Shown: positions 20,052 to 30,653 of the stretch, piece by piece
Position numbering within the stretch: the first letter of the stretch is position 1
Layout: each line of letters opens with the position of its first letter
Origin: Asterias amurensis
Lineage: Eukaryota > Echinodermata > Asteroidea > Forcipulatida > Asteriidae
Length of the DNA: 64,000 bases
Reading direction: 5' to 3'
NCBI RefSeq assembly: GCF_032118995.1
Contig: NC_092657.1
Span: 8,371,391-8,435,390, forward strand
Notes under the pieces: model-generated
Seen by the model: only the letters and a program-made list of their open reading frames with translations
Told to the model about the DNA's origin: nothing
The model's database searches: none
Translations under genes and position numbers: made by a program

Positions 20052-23000
20052 CTGCTAACTTTGCCTTATTTCTAAGTTTCTTCCTGACATCGGAGCACTG
20101 GCAGTTGACAACCTGGATAATCTCCCTCTCAGAATATTTAGGGCACCTGTCATGAACAAACTGTTGTGAAAAAAAACCAAAGGATTGCATGAAAGTGTAA
20201 ACATTTTGAATGAAAGTGAAGCTCTCATGAATTGGCAGGTATTTGTTGGGTAAAAGATGTACAGTTCACATTTGTCAAGACTGTGTAATTTTCTGTGCGA
20301 AAATAGGACAAATGCTTCAGCTTGGAATACACTTTAATTCAAAATTCTAATGTTACAAACATTTTGGCTAGGTCTGGTTGAATTTGTTTGAGAGTGAACT
20401 GCAAATACTCCATACAATACCTTTGATAGCTTTGAGTATGTGAACAGGGAGACCAGGCCGCTCCCTGCTACCCTCAGCACAGCTGCTTGCTAGCTTGTCT
20501 CAGAGAATAGAGCCTGGAGAAGGTTTCTCACAAGCTTTGCTGGTGCTCCCTTTGCTGAGGAGATGCAGGAATCTCTTGTCACCTTCTTCATGAGAACACC
20601 TCCCACGTCAACCAACTCATCATTCCTAGAGGCTGGAGCAGGGGCTGGAGCAAGAACAGGGGCAGGAGCAGGGGCTTGAGCAGGAGCAGGGGCTTGAGCA
20701 GGAGCAAGGGCTTGAGCAGAGGCTGCAGCAGGGGCTGAGGCTGAAGCTGGAGCCGAAGCAGGAGCTGGTGCTACGGGTATAGGGGTTCGAGCCTTGTCCC
20801 CAACACATGAAGATAAAAAAATCAATAAATTGTTTTGTTTATGGAGACAACAGATAGTCATTTAGTTTTGAGCATTTACACTTCTGCATTAACCGATGTT
20901 TGAGCTGTTTAATGACATCGTCCTTCTCTTGTAGTTTTCTTCGAAGATCTTCATTCAGGTTTATCTGTTCTTCCAAGGCAGAATCCGATCGATGATCTTG
21001 TGTACTCCAAGCTGAAGCATCTGAAGCATCTGCCATCTCTACATCGCTGTCAACATCGAGTAGGGATCTCATGTGGAATCCGTAAATGCTAGATAATGGC
21101 ATGGCTGTGCCACTGCCATCACATGTTGATGGCATTACAACTGGCATTGCTAGTGGCTCCTCCCCTTGAAATTGTTCTTTCAACAGTTTATCAATCATCA
21201 TTTCCTGAGCGGCTAATGACGCAGACTTTTCCTTCGCGCTTTCGGTTTTTTGCTTTTTTGGTTTAGAAGCTGGGAGATGGTGGGTTCCTTTATTCTGAAA
21301 ACATAATAATGATAAGTCGTAAGTTTGATGTTTCACAAAATTACAAATATTTCCAAATATTTTTGATAAAATTTTGCACAAATGTAAATGACTTTGATAA
21401 CTTTGCCTTGGCAAATTTTCATTAAATTAGTGCAATAAAAACTTAAAATAACAAAATTCCCATTGAGCACTTTGTACAATGTATAACATGATCCGAGGCT
21501 GCCTTGCTTAATGGTTTGCATGTAGACTGAAAATGCTGGGTTTTTTTTAGGTTTTTTTCCTATCATTTAGAAAATTATATTAATTTTCCTTCTCATCCGA
21601 ATCATCTCTAAAAGTATTCTATTACTTTGCAGTAAGAAGGTAATTGTGCATGTACTAGCATTTCATTAGAAAATCACCAATGACGTGTACTATTGAAAGA
21701 CTGAAAAGTATAGAGTACCTTCTGTAAACTACAAAAGTACAATGTTCATACCTCTTTGACCTTGGCCTTGGGTAAGTTCTTTTTGGAGGGGCTCTTTCGT
21801 GGACAGGGTTGATTTTGGTGAGCTTTTAACAACTGACTGAGTTGCTTTAATGCATATTCCTTGGTTACTAACAACAATGGAAAAATAAATAGGTAGAGAC
21901 AATTTATTTAACTAAAATAATAAATAATGAATTGTTGACATCAAAAACATGACTGCACAAGAAGAGGAATAAACGGTGTACTTTCAGAACCTGTAGCAGA
22001 AAATTTATAAACTACATTAACATGGGCATATTTGACAATGTTAGTACTCAAACCATAAAGCAATACCAGTTGTTCAAAAATAATGATGTTGTATATACAG
22101 CATATGCATTCTACTTATCTACTTGTAGCACTGAGAGGAAGGGGAATTGTATGGTATGATATTTACCTGCAATGACGATAACCTTTGCTTCGTACATATT
22201 CCCGTCACTCCATTTCGCCATGCACTTGTCACCCTCTTCTAACACAGTTTCTTGCAAAGTTTCTCCACTACTCTCATCTTCCACTTCTGTGGCCTTTAAA
22301 ACTCCACTCAGTTGACCGTCAAAATACCTGACTACTGTCCACTTAACTGAAAAAAAAGTTTAAAATTTTTAATTCAATTTTAATATTTAAATGTGACGTT
22401 ATTATTAATATTACAATGATGAGAATGAAATGAGGCCGGAAATGAGAAGTTTACATTGTTTAGCCCTAGACCCAGTAACTGGGGCGCTGTACTCCTTTTT
22501 TTTTTAATTTTGACTTCATCTGTCGTACGACAGATGACAGATGAAGTCAAAATTTAAAAAAAAAGGAGTACAGCGCCCCAGTTACTGGGTCTAGTTTAGC
22601 CCAGTCTTTCAATATTAATAAGGAGACCGTCCACTTTAAAAAAAATAAGTTTGTGAGGATTATCCTCTCGAAAATTGTGGAAATAGGTCAGGGCTTTAAT
22701 TTCGAGGGAAATTATTGATGTCTGTTCACTAAAAGATTGACCAGAATTTTCTGTCATTGTCATGTCTTTGTAAAATTGTAGGGACTGTCTGTGTGTGTGT
22801 TACAGTGTGTCAAAAATTATGTTTTTTAAAGCAAAATTTTAATTAACAAAAATAATAAAAGGCCCTTTAATTGTGAGTAATACTATATGAATGAGTACAA
22901 TTTAATACTAAAAAATAGTTATCAGGTTATTACCGACTTATTCCCATAGTCCGTATTTACGGACTGGCCGCGCTGTGAGTATCATGAATAATACATAAAC

Positions 23001-24514
23001 TTTCGCGGAAGCGGACCAATCAGGTGCTTCAATTTACGTCCCATTGATGCACGTCGCACATGTGTTGTACTTGTAGTGTTCCACGGCCGGCCGTGTCTCG
23101 CAATGCAGCGGTTTGGCCGTCACCTAGCTCTGCAACACGGTTACACACCTATATTCCGACACCCCTATGTTCCGACACCCCTATGTTCCGACAACTCAGC
23201 CTATATTCCGACACCCCTATGTTCCGACACCCCTATATTCCGACACCCCTATATTCCGACACCCCTATGTTCCGACAACTGAACCTATATTCCGACACCC
23301 CTATGTTCCGACACCCCTATATTCCGACACCCCTATGTTCCGACACCCCTATGTTCCGACAAGTTGTTCCCGCACATTATTACTCAATTGATCAATAACA
23401 AAAACACACTTGTATTACGCAAGGTTTCCCAGTAATTTTCGACCGGGATTAGGTTTGAACATTCATAAGATGAATTTGTACTGTTTTAAAAAGTGATGGA
23501 ATCACGCATGCATTTCATTTTTTTTTTGTGGTTATACACATGAGTATGGCTCCCCGAGGTAGCTGGCAATAAAATACTCGGTACTTTGCTATTGTTAGGT
23601 GCGTGTCCGTGTTGATAACATTTCATGAGCCTTCAATTAATAAAAATTCCAACCCCTCCTGCGTTTATTGCGCCGATGTGTAATTTCTTTCCTTTGCCCC
23701 CCCCCCCCCACCACATTTTTTTTTAAATAATAATAATAATAATCATAATAATTTGTTAACAATTAATAACAATAAATAATTCAGTCCTACCACCCCCTCC
23801 ATTACTCAGTCCTCTTCTAAAGAAACCGAATATTTGTAATAGCAGAATCTTGTTATACAAATTAAACTCCTTTATGGGACTACATAAAGATAGGTTACCG
23901 GTAAGTTCATGAAGAAACTACACATGTTCGCAATTTAGTCACACCGTTTTTCTTTTTAAAAAAATGGCTAACACAAAATATTGGTACAGGTTGTCGGAAC
24001 ATAGGGGTGTCGGAACATAGGGGTGTTTGGGTGGTTGGAATATAAGGGTGTCGGAACATAGGGGTGTCGGAATATAGAGGTGTCGGAACATAGGGGTGTC
24101 GGAATATAGGTTGAGTTGTCGGAACATAGGGGTGTCGGAACATAGGGGTGTCGGAACATAGGGGTGTCGGAACATAGGGGTGTCGGAATATAGAGCAGTC
24201 ACCCTGCAACACGGCTACGTGTTTGAGTGAGCGCATGGTGGAAAATAGAATGTTCTGCGTTGGGATCGAAGTCCATTCGTCCATTATTTACCAATTTTTA
24301 GCAGGGCGGCCAAGTATCAGTGTCATGGCGTTACCATAGTTAATATATTAATATAATCCTACCTCCATGGTATTACTATTACTAACTAGTCTGCATGGTG
24401 AATGTAAAAATTGTGTTTGTAAAAAAAAAATTAAAACAAAATGTTAGGCTACTTACGTTCGTCGTATTGGTACGTCCTGACAGACCGACGTCCGAGGTTC
24501 TTGGATGTCATCAT
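20052..24514 (-). CDS. BEN-domain protein gene
   Basis: BEN domains bind DNA or recruit chromatin repressors in the nucleus. Exons read on the - strand: 24514-24457 (starts MMTSKNLGRRSVRTYQYDE), 22346-22167, 21867-21752, 21294-20880, about 20792-20421, and 20160-20052. The first four join in frame. The order is a Tudor/agenet-like segment (KWTVVRYFDGQLSG ... KCMAKWSDGNMYEAKVI), a basic linker, a leucine-rich coiled coil (LNEDLRRKLQEKDDVIKQL), an Ala/Pro repeat, and a BEN domain (GLPVHILKAIKG, then CPKYSEREIIQVVN and CSDVRKKLR). One base is out of frame near 20490 within the BEN region, and the phase into the Ala/Pro exon does not fit, so this copy may be decaying. The 3' end is not found. Could be a host gene or a transposon accessory gene. 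Confidence 0.65.
20421..20792 (-). CDS. BEN gene exon 5, Ala/Pro repeat and first half of BEN domain
   Basis: Begins with about 55 residues of Ala/Pro repeats (APAQAPAPAQAPAPAP), then VDVGGVLMKKVTRDSC and AKLVRNLLQALFS, which fit the start of a BEN domain. In the neighbouring frame LASSCAEGSRERPGLPVHIL continues the domain, so one base is gained or lost near 20490. Donor GTATTG. Confidence 0.6.
20880..21294 (-). CDS. BEN gene exon 4, coiled-coil region
   Basis: Open from the TTTTCAG acceptor. Lysine-rich start (KPKKQKTESAKEKSAS), an acidic middle (DVDSDVEMADASDAS) and a leucine-heptad end (INLNEDLRRKLQEKDDVIKQ). No enzyme motif. The coiled coil suggests self-association ahead of the BEN domain. 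Confidence 0.6.
22167..22346 (-). CDS. BEN gene exon 2, Tudor/agenet-like segment
   Basis: Acceptor TTTTTTTCAG and donor GTAAAT. Encodes KWTVVRYFDGQLSGVLKA ... EEGDKCMAKWSDGNMYEA, a beta-rich pattern of the kind used to read methylated peptides. It joins in phase to the initiating exon at 24514-24457 across a 2.1-kb intron that contains two mobile elements. Confidence 0.65.
22467..22593. mobile_element. Palindromic MITE, 127 bp, 9-bp target duplication
   Basis: Arms of nearly 60 bp beginning TAGACCCAGTAACTGGGGCG are almost exact reverse complements around a CGTACG centre. GTTTAGCCC flanks both ends exactly (22458-22466 and 22594-22602). A 9-bp duplication is typical of the Mutator (MULE) superfamily. 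It lies in the first intron of the BEN gene. Confidence 0.9.
22603..23130. other. First-intron DNA of the BEN gene
   Basis: No exon or RNA gene recognised. A CG-containing stretch at 22960-23110 looks promoter-like in composition but has no clear core element. Confidence 0.35.
23149..23361 (+). repeat. 16-bp minisatellite, left arm
   Basis: About 13 units of CTATRTTCCGACACCC, interrupted twice by ACTCAGC or ACTGAAC. Translations such as MFRHPYVPT are by-products of the repeat. Confidence 0.9.
23989..24194 (-). repeat. 16-bp minisatellite, right arm (inverted)
   Basis: About 12 units of GGTGTCGGAACATAGG, the reverse complement of the left-arm unit, with a variant GGGTGGTTGGAATATA near 24030. 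Confidence 0.9.
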
Positions 24515-25286
24515 AGTTGGACTTGGATTGACTTTGAGTTTCAGATTTTGGCAGAGCTAAATCTGTACTTAATTCTGAATGACTGCTATTGCTAATAATA
24601 TGAACCCTCGAAAGTACAGCCTGCAGTACCTAATCTGACCTGACCTAATCACAAGATGTACTCCAAGAGAATTTAACTATCAATGAGAAAGTGAGCTAAC
24701 GCACGGTTCAAAGGTAACTGAAACTTTGAAAGGCGCCAGCGGCGAAAGTTTAAACGTGTGTCACTTGCGGTCAATACAAAGGATTCTGGGAAGTCATGAC
24801 GTCATATAAAATGAGCTCACACTTTTTAATACGGTTTCAAATATTCAAAGTAAATTGTGACCATACTCTACACTCCCTCCCCTAAAAAATATTATCTCAT
24901 AATAATAATGATTAAAAAATTAAAACAATCAAAAATGAAAAATAAAAACCGTACAATAGCAGTCTGGCTGCCGACATGCTGACTACGGATTAGACTGGTT
25001 CCCATCCCAACATAGTCTCCAGACGTCCGTCGATCGCAGAAGAGACGAATACCAGTCTAGGCCCACTCATAACAGTTGACGGGTAGGAGTCGTCGACTAG
25101 ACCACGCTCATGTACACACATTTGCTAACGAAATCTCATTCATTGCATTGCTTTCGATGCGGTATTTTAATTTTTTGAAAGGAAATTAAAGACTAAAATT
25201 TAGTGTAATCGGCCAGAGTGGTGGCACCCTGCAGAATTTTAGCCAACGGACGTGATAGAGGAGTAGGTAGGAGAATATAGCAGGAC
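24515..25286. promoter_or_regulatory. Shared upstream region of two divergent genes
   Basis: The BEN gene starts leftward at 24514 and the CACTA-like gene rightward at 25287, so both promoters probably lie here. A perfect CRE, TGACGTCA, is at 24797-24804, next to GGATTCTGGGAA, which resembles a ZNF143/THAP11-type site. No TATA box is clear. The middle (24880-24960) is A-rich. Confidence 0.4.
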
Positions 25287-26393
25287 ATGATGGATTCTGA
25301 TGAAAACAATGGTGAGTGTACTACTACTACAGTCTACACATAACATAACTACGGTACAGTTGAGTACGACTACGATACGAGGGAATTCGATACGAGCCCA
25401 CCAGGCATTAGTTTTTGCCGAGGGGGAGGATCTGCACTTGCATGGAGATGGTTTGGGGCCCGGCTCCCGATCAGTTTTTTACACTTCTTATTTATATTAA
25501 ACTTATACACTTGTCTTGCAGACTCTTATTAGTCTTAGCATGGATGGAGGAGTATCGGTATCAATCATTTTCTGATCTGGGGATACAAAATCTGGTAAAT
25601 AGATTTGAAAATGAGATTGAGTAGGCTTAATTGAAACTGGGTCTGGGAAAACGGTAATTTCCTTGAAATTCAAGTGCTGGAAAGTGCTCCAGCACAGCAT
25701 AAATAATTAATAAGTGGGTAAAACAAATTAATAATTTGAGGCTTGACAGTGACACTGACACGGGTTTGAACTTCAGGCATGTCAGGTTGGTGGTAGTACA
25801 TCAAATCTTCACAAGTTGTCTTCACTTGTATTCCTCCTTTGTGTGTTTAGAAGTTCAGAGAAAGAGAGTCAGCACATCCTACAAGCGTTACATCAAGTAC
25901 CATAAACATGATGAAAGACATGAAGGACCTCATACTATGGATAAAGGCGCTTATGGCATTTCTGCAGCATCATCATCTTTAGATTTAAGCCAACGTCCTA
26001 AAGCTAGTTTAAGTCCCAACACTTGATTATATCAATGAACATAGAGAAGATAACTCTACTGAAGGGGAATTAGCGCTGGTAACTTTTGACAATCAAGACC
26101 CATTCCTGGCATTTGATGATACAGAAGACGCATGGGCATTAAGGGACCCATATAGTAAAAGTACAGAAACTTTTAACCAAGAAACGGTATGCTTTGTATG
26201 CTTTCCTTTACCTCGATCTTCATCATTCACTTCTGATGATGAACAAGATAAAGATCCTACAAAGGCAGCTGATGAAGAAGCCACAGTGAGCGAGAAAGAC
26301 CCCCTCTCTGACAATGAAGCAGACCTTCAGGCCCTATGGACTAATGACATCAACCCAGCGCCTGCTGCTAATGAAAAGGATTCAAATTGGTAA
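25287..26393 (+). pseudogene. Second CACTA-like transposase, N-terminal end only
   Basis: Exon 1 (25287-25311, MMDSDENN) joins in phase through a GTGAGT donor to an exon starting at 25851 after TGTGTTTAG. This reads VQRKRVSTSYKRYIKYHKHD, a start typical of animal CACTA transposases. A one-base frame change near 26023 is followed by an acidic region (FDNQDPFLAFDDTEDAWA, SFTSDDEQDKDPTKAADEE), like the acidic leader of the copy at 10.7 kb. The open frame ends at 26393. The catalytic half is missing; the 5S array begins 180 bp further on. Confidence 0.55.
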
Positions 26394-26568
26394 ATAATGT
26401 TTAATGGTTTTTTTATACTTAAATTGGAAATTATAGTGTGTTTGTTAGGTGTTCGGCTCTTCAGCTGAAAACCTATTGTTATTGTTATTTTTGTTTCTTT
26501 CTCTTCTTCTCCCTGAACCATCTCATCATGTTTTTGCAAAAAGTAAAAGATGTACAAATTTGAAACTT

Positions 26569-26630
26569 GGCGTCAGGCCCAGTCAGTACTTGGATGGGAG
26601 ACCTCCTGGGAATAATGGATGCCGTAGACT
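26569..26630 (+). pseudogene. 5S rRNA fragment at the left edge (3' half)
   Basis: Begins at GGCGTCAGGCCC and keeps box C and the 3' end; the 5' half and box A are replaced by unrelated sequence. It cannot be transcribed from its own promoter. Confidence 0.9.
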
Positions 26631-26709
26631 TTCCTTTTTTTTACCTCAAGGATACAACTTTTGTTATTTTAGACTTGACACTTAAGCCACTGCATTAATT
26701 TTAGTTAGT

Positions 26710-26828
26710 GTCTACAGCCATACTACGCTGAAAACACCGGTTCTCGTCTGATCACCGAAGTTAAGCAGCGTCAGGCCCAGTCAGTACTTGGATTGGAGAC
26801 CTCCTGGGAATACTGGGTGCCGTAGACT
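26710..26828 (+). rRNA. 5S rRNA, array unit 1
   Basis: Consensus length; one G to T in box C (GGATTGGAG). Confidence 0.93.
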
Positions 26829-26905
26829 TTCCTTTTTTTCCTCAAGGATACAACTTTTGTAATTTTAGACTTGACACTTAAGCCACTGCATTAAGTTTAG
26901 TTAGT

Positions 26906-27024
26906 GTCTACAGCCATACTACGCTGAAAACACCGGTTCTCGTCTGATCACCGGAGTTAAGCAGTGTCAGGCCCAGTCAGTACTTAGATGGGAGACCTCC
27001 TGGGAATACTGGGTGCCGTAGACT
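26906..27024 (+). rRNA. 5S rRNA, array unit 2
   Basis: Variants CCGGAG, AGCAGTGTC and ACTTAGATG; resembles unit 33. Confidence 0.92.
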
Positions 27025-27101
27025 TTCCTTTTTTTCCTCAAGGATACAACTTTTGTAATTTTAGACTTGACACTTAAGCCACTGCATTAAGTTTAGTTAG
27101 T

Positions 27102-27220
27102 GTCTACAGCCATACTACGCTGAAAACACCGGTTCTCGTCTGATCACCGAAGTTAAGCAGCGTCAGGCCCAGTCAGTACTTGGATGGGAGACCTCCTGGG
27201 AATACTGGGTGCTGTAAACT
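27102..27220 (+). rRNA. 5S rRNA, array unit 3
   Basis: Consensus except the 3' end, GCTGTAAACT, which weakens the terminal stem. Confidence 0.92.
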
Positions 27221-27300
27221 TTCCTTTTTTTCTCCCTCAAAGATACCACTTTTGTAATATTAGACTTGACACTTAAGCCACTGCATTAAGTCTAGTTAGT

Positions 27301-27419
27301 GTCTACAGCCATACTACGCTGAAAACACCGGTTCTCGTCTGATCACCGAAGTTAAGCAGCATCAGGCCCAGTCAGTACTTGGATGGGAGACCTCCTGGGA
27401 ATACTGGGTGCCGTAGACT
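27301..27419 (+). rRNA. 5S rRNA, array unit 4
   Basis: One variant, AGCAGCATCAGG in box A; first unit of the 2760-bp block. Confidence 0.94.
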
Positions 27420-27496
27420 TTCCTTTTTTTCCTCAAGGATACAAATTTTGTAATTTTAGACTTGACACTTAAGCCACTGCATGAAGTCTAGTTAGT

Positions 27497-27615
27497 GTCT
27501 ACAGCCATATTACGCTGAAAACACCGGTTCTCATCTGATCACCGAAGTTAAGCAGCATCAGGCCCAGTCAGTACTTGGATGGGAGACCTCCTGGGAATAC
27601 TGGGTGCTGTAGACT
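27497..27615 (+). rRNA. 5S rRNA, array unit 5
   Basis: CATATTACG, TCATCTG, GCATC and GCTGTAG variants; same as unit 19. Confidence 0.93.
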
Positions 27616-27695
27616 TTCCTTTTTTTCCCCCTCAAAGATACCACTTTTGTAATTTTAGACTTGACACTTAAATCACTGCGATAATTTTAGTAAGT

Positions 27696-27814
27696 GTCTA
27701 CAGCCATACTACGCTGAAAACACCGGTTTTCGTCTGATCACTGAAGTTAAGCAGCGCCAGGCCCAGTCAGTACATGGATGGGAGACCTGCTGGGAATAAT
27801 GGGTGCCGTAGACT
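27696..27814 (+). rRNA. 5S rRNA, array unit 6
   Basis: Most divergent class: TTTTCG, CACTGAAG, CGCCAGG, TACATGG, CTGCTGGG and AATAATGGG. Same as unit 20. Confidence 0.9.
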
Positions 27815-27893
27815 TTCCTTTTTTTTACCTCAAAGATACAACTTTTGTAATTTTAGACTTGACACTTAAACCATTGCATTAAGCTTACTTAGT

Positions 27894-28012
27894 GTCTACA
27901 GCCATACTACGCTGAAAACACCGGTTCTCGTCTGATCACCGAAGTTAAGCAGCGTCAGGCCCAGTCAGTACTTGGATGGGAGACCTCTTGGGAATACTGG
28001 GTGCCGTAGACT
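27894..28012 (+). rRNA. 5S rRNA, array unit 7
   Basis: One variant, ACCTCTTGGG in box C; same as unit 21. Confidence 0.94.
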
Positions 28013-28089
28013 TTCCTTTTTTTCCTCAAGGATACAACTTTTGTAATTTTAGACTTGACACTTAAGCCACTGCATTAAGTTTAGTTGGT

Positions 28090-28208
28090 GTCTACAGCCA
28101 TACTACGCTGAAAACACCGGTTCTCGTCTGATCACCGAAGTTAAGCAGCGTCAGGCCCAGTCAGTACTTGGATGGGAGACCTCCTGGGAATACTGGGTGC
28201 CGTAGACT
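28090..28208 (+). rRNA. 5S rRNA, array unit 8
   Basis: Exact consensus. Confidence 0.96.
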
Positions 28209-28285
28209 TTCCTTTTTTTCCTCAAGGATACAACTTTTGTAATTTCAGACTTGACACTTAAGCCACTGCATTAAGTTTAGTTAGT

Positions 28286-28404
28286 GTCTACAGCCATACT
28301 ACGCTGAAAACACCGGTTCTCGTCTGATCACCGAAGTTAAGCAGCGTCAGGCCCAGTCAGTACTTGGATGGGAGACCTCCTGGGAATACTGGGTGCTGTA
28401 GACT
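28286..28404 (+). rRNA. 5S rRNA, array unit 9
   Basis: Consensus with GCTGTAG near the 3' end. Confidence 0.96.
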
Positions 28405-28484
28405 TTCCTTTTTTTCTCCCTCAAAAATACCACTTTTGTAATTTTAGACTTGACACTTAAGCCACTGCATTAAGTCTAGTTAGT

Positions 28485-28599
28485 GTCTACAGCCATACTA
28501 CGCTGAAAACACCTTCGTCTGATCACCGAAGTTAAGCAGCGTCAGGCCCAGTCAGTACTTGGATGGGAGACCTCCTGGGAATACTGGGTGCTGTAGACT
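28485..28599 (+). rRNA. 5S rRNA, array unit 10 (115 nt)
   Basis: Four bases (CGGT or equivalent) missing in loop B/C at AACACCTTCG; box A and C intact. Same deletion in units 24 and 54. Confidence 0.88.
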
Positions 28600-28679
28600 T
28601 TCCTTTTTTTTTTTTTCAGAGAAACAACTTTTGTAAATATAGACTTGACACTTAAGGCACTGCATTAAGTCTAGTTAGT

Positions 28680-28798
28680 GTCTACAGCCATACTACGCTG
28701 AAAACACCGGTTCTCGTCTGATCACCGAAGTTAAGCAGCGTCAGGCCCAGTCAGTACTTGGATGGGAGACCTCCTGGGAATACTGGGTGCCGTAGACT
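28680..28798 (+). rRNA. 5S rRNA, array unit 11
   Basis: Exact consensus. Confidence 0.96.
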
Positions 28799-28875
28799 TT
28801 CCTTTTTTTCCTCAAGGATACAACTTTTGTTATTTTAGACTTGACACTTAAGCCACTGCATGAAGTCTAGTTAGT

Positions 28876-28993
28876 GTCTACAGCCATACTACACTGAAAC
28901 ACCGGTTCTCGTCTGATCACCGAAGTTAAGTAGCGTCATGCCCAGTCAGTACTTGGATGGGAGACCTCCTGGGAATACTGGGTGCTGTAGACT
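28876..28993 (+). rRNA. 5S rRNA, array unit 12 (118 nt)
   Basis: One A missing in CTGAAACACC; also CTACACTG and AGTAGCGTCATGCCC. Confidence 0.9.
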
Positions 28994-29073
28994 TTCCTTT
29001 TTTTTTTCTTCAGAGAAACAACTTTTGTAAATATAGACTTGACACTTAAGGCACTGCATTAAGTCTAGTTAGT

Positions 29074-29192
29074 GTCTACAGCCATACTACGCTGAAAACA
29101 CTGGTTCTCGTCTGATCACAGAAGTTAAGCAGCGTCAGGCCCAGTCAGTACTTGGATGGGAGACCTCCTGGGAATACTGGGTGCCGTAGACT
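29074..29192 (+). rRNA. 5S rRNA, array unit 13
   Basis: Variants AACACTGG and ATCACAGAAG. Confidence 0.93.
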
Positions 29193-29269
29193 TTTCTTTT
29201 TTTCCTCAAGGATACCACTTTTGTAATTTTAAACTTGACACTTAAATCACTGCATTAATTATAGTAAGT

Positions 29270-29388
29270 GTCTACAGCCATATTACGCTGAAAACACCGG
29301 TTCTCATCTGATCACCAAAGTTAAGCAGCATCAGGCCCAGTCAGTACTTGGATGGGAGACCTCCTGGGAATACTGGGTGCTGTAGACT
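29270..29388 (+). rRNA. 5S rRNA, array unit 14
   Basis: CATATTACG, TCATCTG, CACCAAAG, GCATC and GCTGTAG. Confidence 0.93.
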
Positions 29389-29468
29389 TTCCTTTTTTTC
29401 CCCCTCAAAGATACCACTTTTGTAATTTTAGACTTGACACTTAAATCACTGCATTAATTTTAGTAAGT

Positions 29469-29587
29469 GTCTACAGCCATACTACGCTGAAAACACCGGT
29501 TCTCGCCTGATCACTGAAGTTAAGCAGCGTCAGGCCCAGTCAGTACATGGATGGGAGACCTGCTGGGAATAATGGGTGCCGTAGACT
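29469..29587 (+). rRNA. 5S rRNA, array unit 15
   Basis: TCGCCTG, CACTGAAG, TACATGG, CTGCTGGG and AATAATGGG; last clear unit of the first 2760-bp copy. Confidence 0.91.
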
Positions 29588-29666
29588 TTCCTTTTTTTTA
29601 CCTCAAGGATACAACTTTTGTAATTTTAGACTTGACACTTAAGCCACTGCATGAAGTCTAGTTAGT

Positions 29667-29785
29667 GTCTACAGCCATACTACGCTGAAAACACCGGTTC
29701 TCATCTGATCACCGAAGTTAAGCAGCATCAGGCCCAGTCAGTACTTGGATGGGAGACCTCCTGGGAATACTGGGTGCCGTAGACT
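29667..29785 (+). rRNA. 5S rRNA, array unit 16
   Basis: TCATCTG and GCATC variants. Confidence 0.94.
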
Positions 29786-29862
29786 TTCCTTTTTTTCCTC
29801 AAGGATACAAATTTTGTAATTTTAGACTTGACACTTAAGCCACTGCATGAAGTCTAGTTAGT

Positions 29863-29981
29863 GTCTACAGCCATATTACGCTGAAAACACCGGTTCTCAT
29901 CTGATCACCGAAGTTAAGCAGCATCAGGCCCAGTCAGTACTTGGATGGGAGACCTCCTGGGAATACTGGGTGCTGTAGACT
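29863..29981 (+). rRNA. 5S rRNA, array unit 17
   Basis: CATATTACG, TCATCTG, GCATC and GCTGTAG. Confidence 0.93.
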
Positions 29982-30060
29982 TTCCTTTTTTTTACCTCAA
30001 GGATACAACTTTTGTAATTTTAGACTTGACACTTAAGCCACTGCATGAAGTCTAGTTAGT

Positions 30061-30179
30061 GTCTACAGCCATACTACACTGAAAACACCGGTTCTCGTCT
30101 GATCACCGAAGTTAAGCAGCATCAGGCCCAGTCAGTACTTGGATGGGAGACCTCCTGGGAATACTGGGTGCCGTAGACT
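30061..30179 (+). rRNA. 5S rRNA, array unit 18
   Basis: CTACACTG and GCATC; counterpart of unit 4 but not identical. Confidence 0.94.
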
Positions 30180-30256
30180 TTCCTTTTTTTCCTCAAGGAT
30201 ACAAATTTTGTAATTTTAGACTTGACACTTAAGCCACTGCATGAAGTCTAGTTAGT

Positions 30257-30375
30257 GTCTACAGCCATATTACGCTGAAAACACCGGTTCTCATCTGATC
30301 ACCGAAGTTAAGCAGCATCAGGCCCAGTCAGTACTTGGATGGGAGACCTCCTGGGAATACTGGGTGCTGTAGACT
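30257..30375 (+). rRNA. 5S rRNA, array unit 19
   Basis: Same variants as unit 5, 2760 bp away. Confidence 0.93.
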
Positions 30376-30455
30376 TTCCTTTTTTTCCCCCTCAAAGATA
30401 CCACTTTTGTAATTTTAGACTTGACACTTAAATCACTGCGATAATTTTAGTAAGT

Positions 30456-30574
30456 GTCTACAGCCATACTACGCTGAAAACACCGGTTTTCGTCTGATCA
30501 CTGAAGTTAAGCAGCGCCAGGCCCAGTCAGTACATGGATGGGAGACCTGCTGGGAATAATGGGTGCCGTAGACT
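30456..30574 (+). rRNA. 5S rRNA, array unit 20
   Basis: Same divergent class as unit 6. Confidence 0.9.
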
Positions 30575-30653
30575 TTCCTTTTTTTTACCTCAAAGATACA
30601 ACTTTTGTAATTTTAGACTTGACACTTAAACCATTGCATTAAGCTTACTTAGT

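Larger units (their letters stand above)
23139..24204. mobile_element. Foldback element with TTCCGACA minisatellite arms
   Basis: The left tip GGTTACACACCTATATTCCG and the inverse of the right tip (GGGTGACTGCTCTATATTCC) are similar, and the arms (about 23149-23361 and 23989-24194) are inverted arrays of a 16-bp unit, CTATGTTCCGACACCC or CTATATTCCGACACCC. TGCAACAC is repeated directly at both borders (23131-23138 and 24205-24212), an 8-bp target duplication. The 620-bp centre has no recognised gene. It lies in the first intron of the BEN gene. Confidence 0.8.

Noticed and set aside
20497-20800. Ala/Pro repeat frame as an independent structural protein
   Set aside because: It is flanked by splice-like sites, continues into BEN-domain sequence, and fits as a low-complexity linker of the BEN gene. 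The Cys/Ser-rich alternative frame is a shadow.
23149-24194. CRISPR-like array of 16-bp repeats
   Set aside because: Units are contiguous without unique spacers, occur as two inverted arrays, and the DNA is animal. A minisatellite in foldback arms explains it.
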